A DNA stretch of 64,000 bases from Chersky-806 sp038252255. Lineage in GTDB: Bacteria; Actinomycetota; Acidimicrobiia; IMCC26256; JAENVU01. The DNA is taken from positions 75,660 to 139,659 of the forward strand of contig JBBSAM010000010.1 of assembly GCA_038252255.1 (NCBI GenBank). Direction: 5' to 3'. The notes beneath the pieces were generated by a model, which was not told where the DNA came from, ran no database searches, and worked only from the letters and a program-made list of their open reading frames with translations. Shown piece by piece: positions 17,274-25,437 of the stretch (positions are counted from its first letter, which is position 1; each line of letters opens with the position of its first letter). A program made the translations under genes and the position numbers.

Positions 17274-18506
17274 CGAGATCGGGAGGTGGCGGATGCTCGT
17301 GTGCTTGTTGCTCCGGCCCCACTCGACCGGGCCGGCGAGCTCGAAGCCGGAGAAGCGGTCGAGCAGCTCCTCGAGCATCACGCGCACCTCGATCCGCGCG
17401 AGCGCGGCGCCGAGGCAGTGGTGCAGCCCGCCGCCGAACGCCACGTGCGGGTTGGGGTCACGGGCCACGTCGAAGCGGAACGGGTCCGCGAACACCGTCT
17501 CGTCCCGGTTCGCCGACGGGTACCAGTGAGTCGTCTTCTCCCCCGCCCGGATCAGCTGCCCGCCGAGCTCGACGTCTCGGGTGGCGGTGCGGCGGTTGTA
17601 CGCCGTCGCGCTCGTCCACCGCAGGATCTCCTCGACTGCGCTCGGGATGAGCGAGCGATCCGAACGCAACGCGACCAGCTGGTCGGGGAACTCGACGAGT
17701 GCCAGCAACCCTCCCGCGATCGAGTTGCGCGTCGTCTCGCTGCCGGCCACGAACAACAGGCTGAAGAACGCCGACAGCTCCGCGGGGCTCAGTGCCTCGA
17801 CCGTGCCGTCCTCACCCTCACGAGTGGCGTGGACGACCGCGGCGAGCATGTCGTCCGTGGGCACCCGGCGCTTCTCGTCGATGAGCTCACCTCCGTAGAC
17901 CACCAGCCCGAGCGCGGCTTCGGCGAGCGCGTCGCTCGTTCCCTCGAGATCGCGGTCGCGATAGTCGAGGATCGTCGAGGTCCAGCCGAACAGCTGGTGC
18001 GAGTCCGCCTCCGGTACCCCCAGGATCTGCGCGATCGTCTGCAGCGGGAGCTCGGCCGCGACATCGACGAGGAAGTCGCACGTCCCCGTCCCGGCGACCC
18101 GGTCGAGGATGCGGGCGGTGCGAGCGTGGAGAACCGGGACCAGCTTCTCCACGGCCTTCGGCGTGAAGTCGCGGCTCACCAGGCCCCGGATCCGCGTGTG
18201 CGTGGGCGGGTCGCACATGTTGAGCATCACGCCCGGACCGATTCCGGGCGCGAGGTCTTCGAGGATCGTGCCGCCCGCGCCGGCGCGGCCCGGCCCGGTC
18301 TCCGAGGAGAACGTCGCGGGATCACGCACGACACGCAGCAGCTCGGCGTGGCTGCTGACGGCCCAGAACCCTTCGCCGCCGGGCGTGTTCCCCGTGGGCT
18401 CCTGCCACCACACCGGCGCCTCGCGCCGCAGCTGCGAGAACAGGTCGTGCGGGAAGCCGTCCGCGAACCGATCCAGGTCGGTCAGGTCGATCGCGTCGAG
18501 ATCCAT
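17235..18506 (-). CDS. Cytochrome P450 monooxygenase
   Basis: Soluble bacterial P450 of 423 residues. Seen: the I-helix LLFVAGSETTRNSI with acid/Thr pair replaced by Ser-Glu-Thr, the ExxR motif EILR, a K-helix meander, and the heme loop FGGGLHHCLGAALAR with the axial Cys near residue 365. The N-terminal part (DLTDLDRFADGFPHDLFSQLRREAPVWWQ) and VMLNMCDPPTHTRIRGLVSRDFT resemble actinobacterial steroid- or fatty-acid-type P450s (CYP124/125/142 neighbourhood), so a lipid substrate is plausible. The natural C-terminus appears to be HLPIS; the last dozen residues come from a palindrome. No ferredoxin or reductase gene is adjacent. Confidence 0.92.
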   Translation of the reverse strand: MDLDAIDLTDLDRFADGFPHDLFSQLRREAPVWWQEPTGNTPGGEGFWAVSSHAELLRVVRDPATFSSETGPGRAGAGGTILEDLAPGIGPGVMLNMCDPPTHTRIRGLVSRDFTPKAVEKLVPVLHARTARILDRVAGTGTCDFLVDVAAELPLQTIAQILGVPEADSHQLFGWTSTILDYRDRDLEGTSDALAEAALGLVVYGGELIDEKRRVPTDDMLAAVVHATREGEDGTVEALSPAELSAFFSLLFVAGSETTRNSIAGGLLALVEFPDQLVALRSDRSLIPSAVEEILRWTSATAYNRRTATRDVELGGQLIRAGEKTTHWYPSANRDETVFADPFRFDVARDPNPHVAFGGGLHHCLGAALARIEVRVMLEELLDRFSGFELAGPVEWGRSNKHTSIRHLPISFWRQLGPPKGPY

Positions 18507-18525
18507 GCGGGCGGGCGCGATCCGG

Positions 18526-20286
18526 TCAGGGCTTCGGCGGGACCTTCGGCTTCACCACGAGCCCGAGCTCGGTCAGCTGCGCGGCGTCGAGCGGGCTCGG
18601 CGCGCCGGTCAGCGGATCCGCACCCTTCTGGGTCTTCGGGAACGCGATGACCTCACGGATGTTCTCCTCGCCGGCGAGCAACGCGACGAGCCGGTCCACC
18701 CCGAACGCGAACCCCGCGTGCGGCGGGGCGCCGAAGCGGAACGCGTCGAGCAGGAACCCGAAGCGGGCCTGGGCCTCCTCGGGCTCGATGCCCAGGAAGG
18801 AGAAGATCTTCTGCTGCACCACCGGGGAGTGGATCCGGACGCTGCCGGAGCCGAGCTCCCAACCGTTCAGCACCATGTCGTAGGCCTGCGAGCGCACGTT
18901 CAGCAGATCCTCGCCCGCCGCCGAGTCGAGCAGCTCGAGGTCCTCGGGGTGCGGCATCGTGAACGGGTGGTGGGCGGGAATCGGTCGGCCCTCCGCGTCG
19001 AGCCCCTCGAACAGCGGGAAGTCGACGACCCAGAGCAGCTGGAGCCCGCCCTCGTTCACGGGCGGGCGACCCAGGTCCAGGCGCAGGATGCCAAGCACGT
19101 GGTTCGTCATCCGGCGGGCACCGGCCACGATGAGCACGAGGTCGCCCGGCTCCGCGCCGAGGGTCTCGACGATGCCGCGCTGCTCCTTCTCGTCCAGGAA
19201 CTTGAGGATCGGCGCGTCGAGCTCGCCGCCCTCCTTCACCCGCATCCAGACGAGCCCGGCCGCGCCGAGCAGCTTGGCCCGGTCCACGAGGCCGTCGACC
19301 GTCGAGCGGCTGACCTCGCCCAACCCGCGCACGCAGATGCCCTTGACCGCGGCCGCCTGGAACGCGCGGAAGCCGGTCTCGGCGAACACCTCACCGAGGT
19401 CGACGAGCTCCATCCCGAACCGGATGTCGGGCTTGTCCGTGCCGAACCGCTCCATCGCCTCGTGCCACGTCATGCGCGGGACGTCGCCCGGCCGCGACCC
19501 GGTGACCGCTTCGATCGCCGCACCCACCGCCTCCGTGACGACGGCCATGACGTCTTCCTGGTCCGCGAAGGACATCTCCGCGTCGTACTGCATGAACTCG
19601 AACTGCCGGTCGGCGCGGAGATCCTCGTCCCGCAGGCAGCGCGCGATCTGGAAGTAACGGTCGAGCCCGCCGACCATCAGCAGCTGCTTGAACAGCTGGG
19701 GGCTCTGCGGCAGCGCGTAGAAGGCACCGGGCTGCAACCGCGAGGGAACCACGAAGTCACGCGCGCCCTCGGGCGTCGACGCGATGAGCATCGGCGTCTC
19801 GATCTCGACGAAGCCCTGGCCGGCCATCGACGTGCGCAACGCCGCGTTGACCGTCGCCCGCAGCCGCAGGTTGCGCTGCATGTGAGGCCGGCGCAGGTCC
19901 AGGTACCGGTACCGGAGTCGCAGGACCTCGTCCACGTCGTCGGCCCGCTCGGCGAGCGGGAACGGCGGCGACTCGGCTTCGTTCAGCACCTCGAGCGTGG
20001 CCGCGCTCACCTCGACCGCACCCGTCCGAAGGTCGGCGTTGACCGTGCCGTCCGGCCGTGCCCGTACCTCGCCCTCGATGCGCAGGACCCACTCGCGCCC
20101 GACTCGGTGCACCGCTTCGCCGACCGTCGACGGGTCGGCGACGATCTGGACGATGCCCGACGCGTCACGAAGGTCCATGAACACCACGCCGCCGTGGTCC
20201 CGTCGCGCCGCGACCCAACCGCACAACGCGACCTGCTCCCCGACGTCGTCCACGCGCAAGGTCCCGACCATCTGCGACCGCATCAT
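18526..20286 (-). CDS. aspS: Aspartyl-tRNA synthetase
   Basis: Class IIb synthetase, 586 residues, with the bacterial GAD insertion. Seen: OB-fold anticodon domain (VALCGWVAARRDHGGVVFMDLRDASGIVQ), motif 2 FQIARCLRDEDLRADRQFEF, and motif 3 GFAFGVDRLVALLAG. The ATG at 20286 overlaps the hisS stop (ATGA), a common bacterial hisS-aspS pair. Whether it charges only tRNA-Asp or also tRNA-Asn cannot be read here. A P450 gene begins 19 bases beyond its stop. Confidence 0.96.
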   Translation of the reverse strand: MMRSQMVGTLRVDDVGEQVALCGWVAARRDHGGVVFMDLRDASGIVQIVADPSTVGEAVHRVGREWVLRIEGEVRARPDGTVNADLRTGAVEVSAATLEVLNEAESPPFPLAERADDVDEVLRLRYRYLDLRRPHMQRNLRLRATVNAALRTSMAGQGFVEIETPMLIASTPEGARDFVVPSRLQPGAFYALPQSPQLFKQLLMVGGLDRYFQIARCLRDEDLRADRQFEFMQYDAEMSFADQEDVMAVVTEAVGAAIEAVTGSRPGDVPRMTWHEAMERFGTDKPDIRFGMELVDLGEVFAETGFRAFQAAAVKGICVRGLGEVSRSTVDGLVDRAKLLGAAGLVWMRVKEGGELDAPILKFLDEKEQRGIVETLGAEPGDLVLIVAGARRMTNHVLGILRLDLGRPPVNEGGLQLLWVVDFPLFEGLDAEGRPIPAHHPFTMPHPEDLELLDSAAGEDLLNVRSQAYDMVLNGWELGSGSVRIHSPVVQQKIFSFLGIEPEEAQARFGFLLDAFRFGAPPHAGFAFGVDRLVALLAGEENIREVIAFPKTQKGADPLTGAPSPLDAAQLTELGLVVKPKVPPKP

Positions 20287-21575
20287 CGGACCGTCTCCGT
20301 TCCGAGGTCGCGCCGATCGGCCAACCACGAAGCCAGGCTCTTCTCCGGCACCTCCACCTGCTCTCCCGTTGCGAGATCCTTCACTGCGACCGCGTCACGC
20401 GCGGCTTCGTCGCGCCCGAGCATCACGCCGAAGCGCGCCCCCGACCGGTCGGCGGCCTTCCATTGCGCGGGCACCCCTTTGCCCCCGTACGCCCGGTCGG
20501 CGCCGAGTCCCTCTTCACGCAGCTCGCTCACGAGCACGGTCGCCCGCGTGCTGCCGTCCTCGCCGAGACCGTTGATCACGAACGCGTCGAGCCGGCGTGT
20601 CGACTCCGCCAGGTGGGCGGCGTTCAACGCGATCATGAGCCGCTCGATGCCCGCGCCGAACCCGATCCCCGGCGTCGGCTTCCCGCCCATCTCCTCGGCC
20701 AGGCCGTCGTAGCGCCCACCACCGCCCAGCGCGTTCTGCGCCGCGTCGAGCGCGTCGCTCTGGAACTCGAACGTCGTACGCGTGTAGTAGTCGAACCCGC
20801 GCACGAGCCGGGGCGCGAGCTCGTACGCGATCCCGAGGGCCTGCAGGCCTTCCTGGACCTGCTCGAAGTGCTCGCGGGCCGGACCGGACAGGTACTCGGG
20901 GAGCTGGGGCGCCCGCTCGACGACGTCCTGCCAGTCCGGCACCTTCGTGTCGAGCATGCGCATCGGGTTCGCCTCGACCCGCTCCCGGAACTCCGGTCCG
21001 AGGGCCTCGGCGTGGCCCAGGAGATAGGTGCGGAGCGCGTCGAGGTACGCGGGCCGGCTCGCCGCGTCGCCCATCGAGTTGAGCGCCAACGTCACGTCCG
21101 AGAGGCCGAGGTCACGGTAGAAGCCGTGGAGCAACGCGATCACCTCGACGTCCACTGCCGGGTCGTCCGCGCCCAGCACCTCGGCCCCGAGCTGCCAGTG
21201 CTGGCGGTAGCGGCCCTTCTGGGCCCGCTCGTAGCGGAAGTTCGGCGCGACGTACCAGACCTTCCACGGCGGTACCGGGTGGTGCTCCACGTAGGCGCGC
21301 ACGACCGACGCGGTGCCCTCCGGTCGCAGCGCGAGCCGGCGACCACCCTTGTCGGTCAGCTCGTACATCTCCTTGCTGACCACGTCCGTGTGCTCGCCGA
21401 CCCGCTGGAAGACCTCGAGGTGCTCGAAGACGGGGCTGATGACGAGGCCGTAGCCGAATCGCATCGCCCGATCCGCGAAGCGGCCCACCACGTCAGCCCA
21501 GACACCGGAGATCGGCGGCAGGACGTCGTGCACCCCCTTCGGGGCGCGAAAGACGTCGGTAGGCACTCGGGGCAT
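20283..21575 (-). CDS. hisS: Histidyl-tRNA synthetase
   Basis: Class IIa synthetase of 430 residues. Seen: FRAPKGVHDVLPP at the N-terminus, motif 2 VAPNFRYERAQKGRYRQHWQLG, the histidine loop LVRGFDYYTRTTFEF, and the C-terminal anticodon-binding domain. In mycobacteria the gene lies downstream of rel; here three minor-pilin genes separate the two. It is translationally coupled to aspS. Confidence 0.96.
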   Translation of the reverse strand: MPRVPTDVFRAPKGVHDVLPPISGVWADVVGRFADRAMRFGYGLVISPVFEHLEVFQRVGEHTDVVSKEMYELTDKGGRRLALRPEGTASVVRAYVEHHPVPPWKVWYVAPNFRYERAQKGRYRQHWQLGAEVLGADDPAVDVEVIALLHGFYRDLGLSDVTLALNSMGDAASRPAYLDALRTYLLGHAEALGPEFRERVEANPMRMLDTKVPDWQDVVERAPQLPEYLSGPAREHFEQVQEGLQALGIAYELAPRLVRGFDYYTRTTFEFQSDALDAAQNALGGGGRYDGLAEEMGGKPTPGIGFGAGIERLMIALNAAHLAESTRRLDAFVINGLGEDGSTRATVLVSELREEGLGADRAYGGKGVPAQWKAADRSGARFGVMLGRDEAARDAVAVKDLATGEQVEVPEKSLASWLADRRDLGTETVR

Positions 21576-21615
21576 CCGGCCGATGCTACCGGCCGGCCCC
21601 GCGCCGACCGGGTGG

Positions 21616-23361
21616 TTACACGCCGGGCGGGACCTTGACCTCCCGCCAGACGGCGACGCCCCAGGCCGAGGCCACCGGGTCGAGGAACTTCGGTGGTGAC
21701 AGGTACTTGAGTCGCTGGTCGTAGACGTAGTTCTTCGCGTACCCGCTGATGACGGTACCGCCCGAGTTCGTGCCGACCGGTCCGCGGAAACGTTGGGCGA
21801 TCGCGCCGGTCACGGCGAGCGTGCCGAGCGCGCTGCCACGGTTCCAATACTGCACCTCGAAGCTGTGGTTCACCGCGAGGATCGCCGCGTTGATGGTCGG
21901 GTTGCTCTGCGCGCCGGTCAGGTTGTCCGAGCAGATGCGCTGCACGTACTTTCCCGACGAGTTCGTGATGTAGTCCGTGCGGTCCCACGGCGATGTGCAG
22001 GCCGCCGGTTGGCTCGACTGCACGGGGTTGTACGTCGTGGTCTGGAGCTGCACCGGGTGGCGCACGTGGACGAAGTTGTTCGCCACGAGGCCGAGCAACG
22101 ACGTCCCACTCGTGCCGCCGTTGTAGGTGAGGTTCCCGGTGATGAGGATGTTGTTCGCAGCGGCGACCGTGAGCTGGCCCTTCAGCTGGCCCTGTACGAA
22201 CACGTCGCCGTCCCGGCACGAGTACTGGTTGGTGTCGTTGGTCACGATGCTCGTGGGGAGGGGGTACGCCGGGTTGCTGTACGGGCACCCGGCCGTGTAG
22301 TTCGGGTCCGACGTGGCCGACGGAACGCTCTGCACGTAGACGACGCCGTTCGCCGGCAGCGCACCCGTGCCGTTCGGCAGGCAGGCCCCGTACACCTGCT
22401 TCGAGAACGGGCTCGTGACCGTCATCGTGCCGCTCGAGTTCAGGACGATGTTGGTCGGGCCGGTGAACAGGCACCCACCTTTCCCGGCCGAGGTCTCGGC
22501 CTTGATCGACGAGTTGCTCGGTGGCATCGCGAGAGTCGGGAGGTAGTTGGGATCACCCGGGTTGGCAAAGACCGGGTTGTTACCCGGGCAACCCGAGTTG
22601 GTCCGGTAGCGGGGTTGCGTCGACTTGTTCCAGCTGGTGGACGTGTTCCCGTTGAAGTGCGGCGTTCCGCACACGAGGAACGAGTCGTTGCTGTGCAGCG
22701 GCCCGTTCACCTGGTCGGCGGTGATGAAGTTGATCTCCACGCACCCGCTGCCGCGGCCCGGCGTCGCGTACGCGTACGTCGTGCAGCTCGAGCTCGCCTG
22801 GGTCGGCGTGTACGTCGTGTCACCGGTGAAGAGCGGGCCGGTGTACAGCGCGGGATCGAGGGTCTCGTAGTCCGTGTAATAGAGGTAGTCGAGGAACGTC
22901 CGGCGGCGCAGCGTCGACTGCACCGTCCGGCGGGTGTTGCCGACCCGGCCGGTCGAGGTGATCAGAATCGTCCCGTCGACGGCGAGCTTCGAGGTGTCGG
23001 TGACGTAGCGGAACTGCGAGATCGTGTCGCCACCCGGGACGGATACGTACTGCGTGAACGCGCCGTTCCCGTCGGGCGGCGTGTTCGTCGCGCTGAACTG
23101 GTAGTAGTTCGAGTTCTCGTTGAGCCGGAACACGAAATCGTCGACACCGGCTTCCGCCGCGGCCAGCGCGGCGTTCCAGTCCTGATCGCGGCGGGACAGC
23201 GTCTGGGAGCCGACTCCGTACGCCACGGCCGTCGCCGACAGGGCCAGCATCGCCATCAGCGCGAGCAGCACCGTGATGAGGGCCATGCCCTGCTCCCCCG
23301 GCTCCCGCTGATCGATCGGGCGCCGTGCGGCGGAGACCACGTTCATCCTCGGCTTCGTCAT
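21616..23361 (-). CDS. Large PilX-like pilus assembly protein
   Basis: 581 residues. The start of the mature part, EQGMALITVLLALMAMLALSATAVAYGVGSQTLSRRDQDWNAALAAAEAGVDD, matches the PilX-type N-terminus: a Gly before the hydrophobic helix, then RD..AA.AAAEAG. The rest is a large Thr/Ser/Asn/Tyr-rich beta domain with paired cysteines, expected to be exported. Typical PilX proteins are under 250 residues, so this one carries a large extra domain. It is third in the operon pilV-like, pilW-like, pilX-like and could form part of a pilus tip complex. The prepilin peptidase site is degenerate (G-MA rather than G-FTLIE), as in many PilX proteins. Confidence 0.72.
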   Translation of the reverse strand: MTKPRMNVVSAARRPIDQREPGEQGMALITVLLALMAMLALSATAVAYGVGSQTLSRRDQDWNAALAAAEAGVDDFVFRLNENSNYYQFSATNTPPDGNGAFTQYVSVPGGDTISQFRYVTDTSKLAVDGTILITSTGRVGNTRRTVQSTLRRRTFLDYLYYTDYETLDPALYTGPLFTGDTTYTPTQASSSCTTYAYATPGRGSGCVEINFITADQVNGPLHSNDSFLVCGTPHFNGNTSTSWNKSTQPRYRTNSGCPGNNPVFANPGDPNYLPTLAMPPSNSSIKAETSAGKGGCLFTGPTNIVLNSSGTMTVTSPFSKQVYGACLPNGTGALPANGVVYVQSVPSATSDPNYTAGCPYSNPAYPLPTSIVTNDTNQYSCRDGDVFVQGQLKGQLTVAAANNILITGNLTYNGGTSGTSLLGLVANNFVHVRHPVQLQTTTYNPVQSSQPAACTSPWDRTDYITNSSGKYVQRICSDNLTGAQSNPTINAAILAVNHSFEVQYWNRGSALGTLAVTGAIAQRFRGPVGTNSGGTVISGYAKNYVYDQRLKYLSPPKFLDPVASAWGVAVWREVKVPPGV

Positions 23362-23362
23362 G

Positions 23363-24052
23363 TCATCCGCCCAACAGCTGCTGGTAGTCGACGTTCGGGA
23401 GGCGCACGGTGTTCACGAGCGTGGTGTTGGCCACCGGGAACCCGGTCGCGCGCCGGATCGAGAGCGTGATGCGGACGGAGCCGGCCGAGAGGCGGTCCGT
23501 CGCCGAGAGTGGCGTCGCGGTGAGCTCGGTCCCGTTCAGGTCGTAGTACCGGAAGATCGGCACGCTCGCCGTGTTGGCGACGTACCGCCCCACGAAGCGC
23601 CGCGACGCCGCGCCGTTGTAGGTGTAGGTCGGTGGCACGGAGCTGGCATCGGGCTTCGTGACCTCCTCGACCAGCTCGCTGTTCGTGTCGACGTAGATCC
23701 GGACCCGACGCGGGCCGTTCTCGACCACGGAGCCGCTCGTGCCGTCGTTGTTGAGGTTGGCGTAGAAGACGACCTCGCGCTTGTCCGCGAGCACGAACGG
23801 CGACGTGCCCGCCTGGAGTCGGGTGGCCGTCCGAATGTCCTTGGTCGCCACGGCCATGAGGACCCGCGCTTCGTCGAGGTTCTCGAGCCGCCGCTCGGTA
23901 CCGCCGATCGCATGGGTCACCGAGTCGACGCCCTGGTAGACGACCATCAGCACCAGGCCGAGCATGAGCGTGACGGCCACGAGCTCGAACATCGTCTGGC
24001 CGTGCTCCCCGGACGCCCGCCGGCCCTGCCGCCCCGATGCCCGCCGGGTCAC
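23363..24052 (-). CDS. PilW/PulJ-like minor pilin
   Basis: 229 residues. The N-terminus has the prepilin pattern GQTMFELVAVTLMLGLVLMVVYQGVDSV, with Glu at position 5 of the mature part (MFELV), followed by a soluble domain with strands (VFYANLNNDGTSGSVVENGPRRVRIYVDT). This plan fits PulJ/PilW pseudopilins, which cap the pilus. The GTG at 24052 overlaps the stop of the preceding pilin gene (GTGA). The stop lies one base before the pilX-like ATG, so all three genes are translated from one mRNA. Confidence 0.8.
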   Translation of the reverse strand: MTRRASGRQGRRASGEHGQTMFELVAVTLMLGLVLMVVYQGVDSVTHAIGGTERRLENLDEARVLMAVATKDIRTATRLQAGTSPFVLADKREVVFYANLNNDGTSGSVVENGPRRVRIYVDTNSELVEEVTKPDASSVPPTYTYNGAASRRFVGRYVANTASVPIFRYYDLNGTELTATPLSATDRLSAGSVRITLSIRRATGFPVANTTLVNTVRLPNVDYQQLLGG

Positions 24053-25359
24053 AGGGAATCCACGTTCACGGTGGTGGTGCCGCTCACGCGCGGGTCGACG
24101 GTGACGGTCGACCAGCTCCCGCCGTAGGGGGATGCCGTGGGGATCTCGAAGGTCCAGGTGCCGTACGGGATCGCCACGAGGACCGTCCCCGGACCGGACA
24201 CCGTCGCCACCGTGTACTGCCGGCCGGTTGGACAACCGTTGTCCGCGTCGTGCACCGCGACGATGTCTTGGGTCCCGCTCGACCACGAGACGTCGCCGTA
24301 GTGGACCTCGACCGTCGGCACGGTGACCGTGCCGCTCACGGCCCCGGCCGGCGAGGTCTCGAACGCGGTCGCGCGGCTCGCGCCGTCCCAGAACGCCACC
24401 CCACTGCCGTCCTGGCCCTCGGGGTCGGCGTCGGCGCAGTCACCGGCCCACGCCGCGTACCCGTCGGCGTAGGGGAAGAGGTTGCCGATGGTGCGCAGCG
24501 CGCCGGTCCCTGCGTATGCCTTCGAGCCGGTGGGGATCAGGCCGGTGTTCCCTACGGAGATCGGCACGCTCGACGGGAAGGAACCCCCGGCGGAGGTCGT
24601 CAGGCTCAGCGAGAGTGATGCGGCCCGGTCGTAGTCGAAGGCGACGGAGCTGGTCGCGCCGGATGTGACCCCGGTGATCTGTGAAGCGGTAGGGCTTCCC
24701 TGACGGTCGACGTAGCCGACTGCACCGAGCGACACCGTGTAGGTCGCTGGCGCGACGAACGCGAAGAACGCACAGCCGGACGAGGTCGTGGTGAGGTTGC
24801 GCACGAAGCTGCCCGACGTCACGGTCACCGGCACCCCGGCCAGCGGATCCGCGGTGCTGCCGAGCACCTTCACCGCGATGTGGCCGTTCAGCGGGTCGAA
24901 CGAGCCGACCGGTGGGCTGAGGATCGTCGACGACTTCGCCGGAGCCACACCGCGCATGTCGGCCCAGAAGACGCTGACCGAGACGCGCAGGACCCGTGGC
25001 GTCGCGTTGGTCGAGTCGCACGGTCCGGTCGTGGAGGCGTTGTCCGTCCATTCCGTCTCGCGCCGCACCGTGTACGGGACGCCGTCGACGGACTCGGACC
25101 GGTCGACGAGCCCGAGCGGCAGCGCCGTGAAGGTGGTCGAGCGGACGTCGTCCATCTCCTGGCTGGCCAGGTTGGCGGCGATGCTGCGGTTGCGGTTGTT
25201 GCGGGCGAGGTTCAGCCCGCCCTCGATCGTGAGCGCGAGGCCGGCGCTCAGGATGGCGAACACGGCCACCGCGACGACCAGCTCGATCAGCGAGAACCCG
25301 CGCTCGCCCGCCCCGGCACTGACGCCGGCTCCGCCTCCGGATCCCTCTCGCGCGGTCAT
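24049..25359 (-). CDS. PilV-like minor pilin with carboxypeptidase-regulatory-like domain
   Basis: 436 residues with a classic class III prepilin peptide: ERG|FSLIELVVAVAVFAILSAG, with the cleavage Gly and Glu+5. After the pilin part (to about residue 150) a module begins IAVKVLGSTADPLAGVPVTVTSG, and ATYTVSLGAVGYVDRQG follows, like the CarboxypepD_reg / Ig-like surface modules of adhesins. Several Cys pairs are present. It is the first gene of the minor-pilin operon and is preceded by a sigma-28-like promoter at 25388-25416 and a hairpin at 25373-25403. It is likely a tip or adhesion subunit; the adhesive role is inferred. Confidence 0.82.
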   Translation of the reverse strand: MTAREGSGGGAGVSAGAGERGFSLIELVVAVAVFAILSAGLALTIEGGLNLARNNRNRSIAANLASQEMDDVRSTTFTALPLGLVDRSESVDGVPYTVRRETEWTDNASTTGPCDSTNATPRVLRVSVSVFWADMRGVAPAKSSTILSPPVGSFDPLNGHIAVKVLGSTADPLAGVPVTVTSGSFVRNLTTTSSGCAFFAFVAPATYTVSLGAVGYVDRQGSPTASQITGVTSGATSSVAFDYDRAASLSLSLTTSAGGSFPSSVPISVGNTGLIPTGSKAYAGTGALRTIGNLFPYADGYAAWAGDCADADPEGQDGSGVAFWDGASRATAFETSPAGAVSGTVTVPTVEVHYGDVSWSSGTQDIVAVHDADNGCPTGRQYTVATVSGPGTVLVAIPYGTWTFEIPTASPYGGSWSTVTVDPRVSGTTTVNVDSL

Positions 25360-25372
25360 TTCGGACGTTTCT

Positions 25373-25403
25373 CCCTCGCTGCCGCCAATATCGGCAGCGA
25401 GGG
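25373..25403. promoter_or_regulatory. Perfect 12-bp inverted repeat at the minor-pilin promoter
   Basis: CCCTCGCTGCCG (25373-25384) and CGGCAGCGAGGG (25392-25403) flank a 7-base loop. On the minus strand the -10 element GCCGATAT sits in the left arm and loop, so the dyad can be an operator overlapping the promoter. The right arm also contains the AGGGAG that could serve as ribosome site for the gene starting at 25359. Confidence 0.7.
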
Positions 25404-25416
25404 CGCGTTCCCTTAG
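25388..25416 (-). promoter_or_regulatory. Sigma-28 (FliA/WhiG)-like promoter of the minor-pilin operon
   Basis: On the minus strand, CTAAGG (25411-25416), exactly 15 bases, then GCCGATAT (25388-25395). Twelve of 14 consensus positions match. The start codon lies 28 bases beyond the -10 element. The same spacing and sequence occur at pilB and pilT 16 to 18 kb away. Confidence 0.72.
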
Positions 25417-25437
25417 GGCAGGGACCCGGGAATTCGC

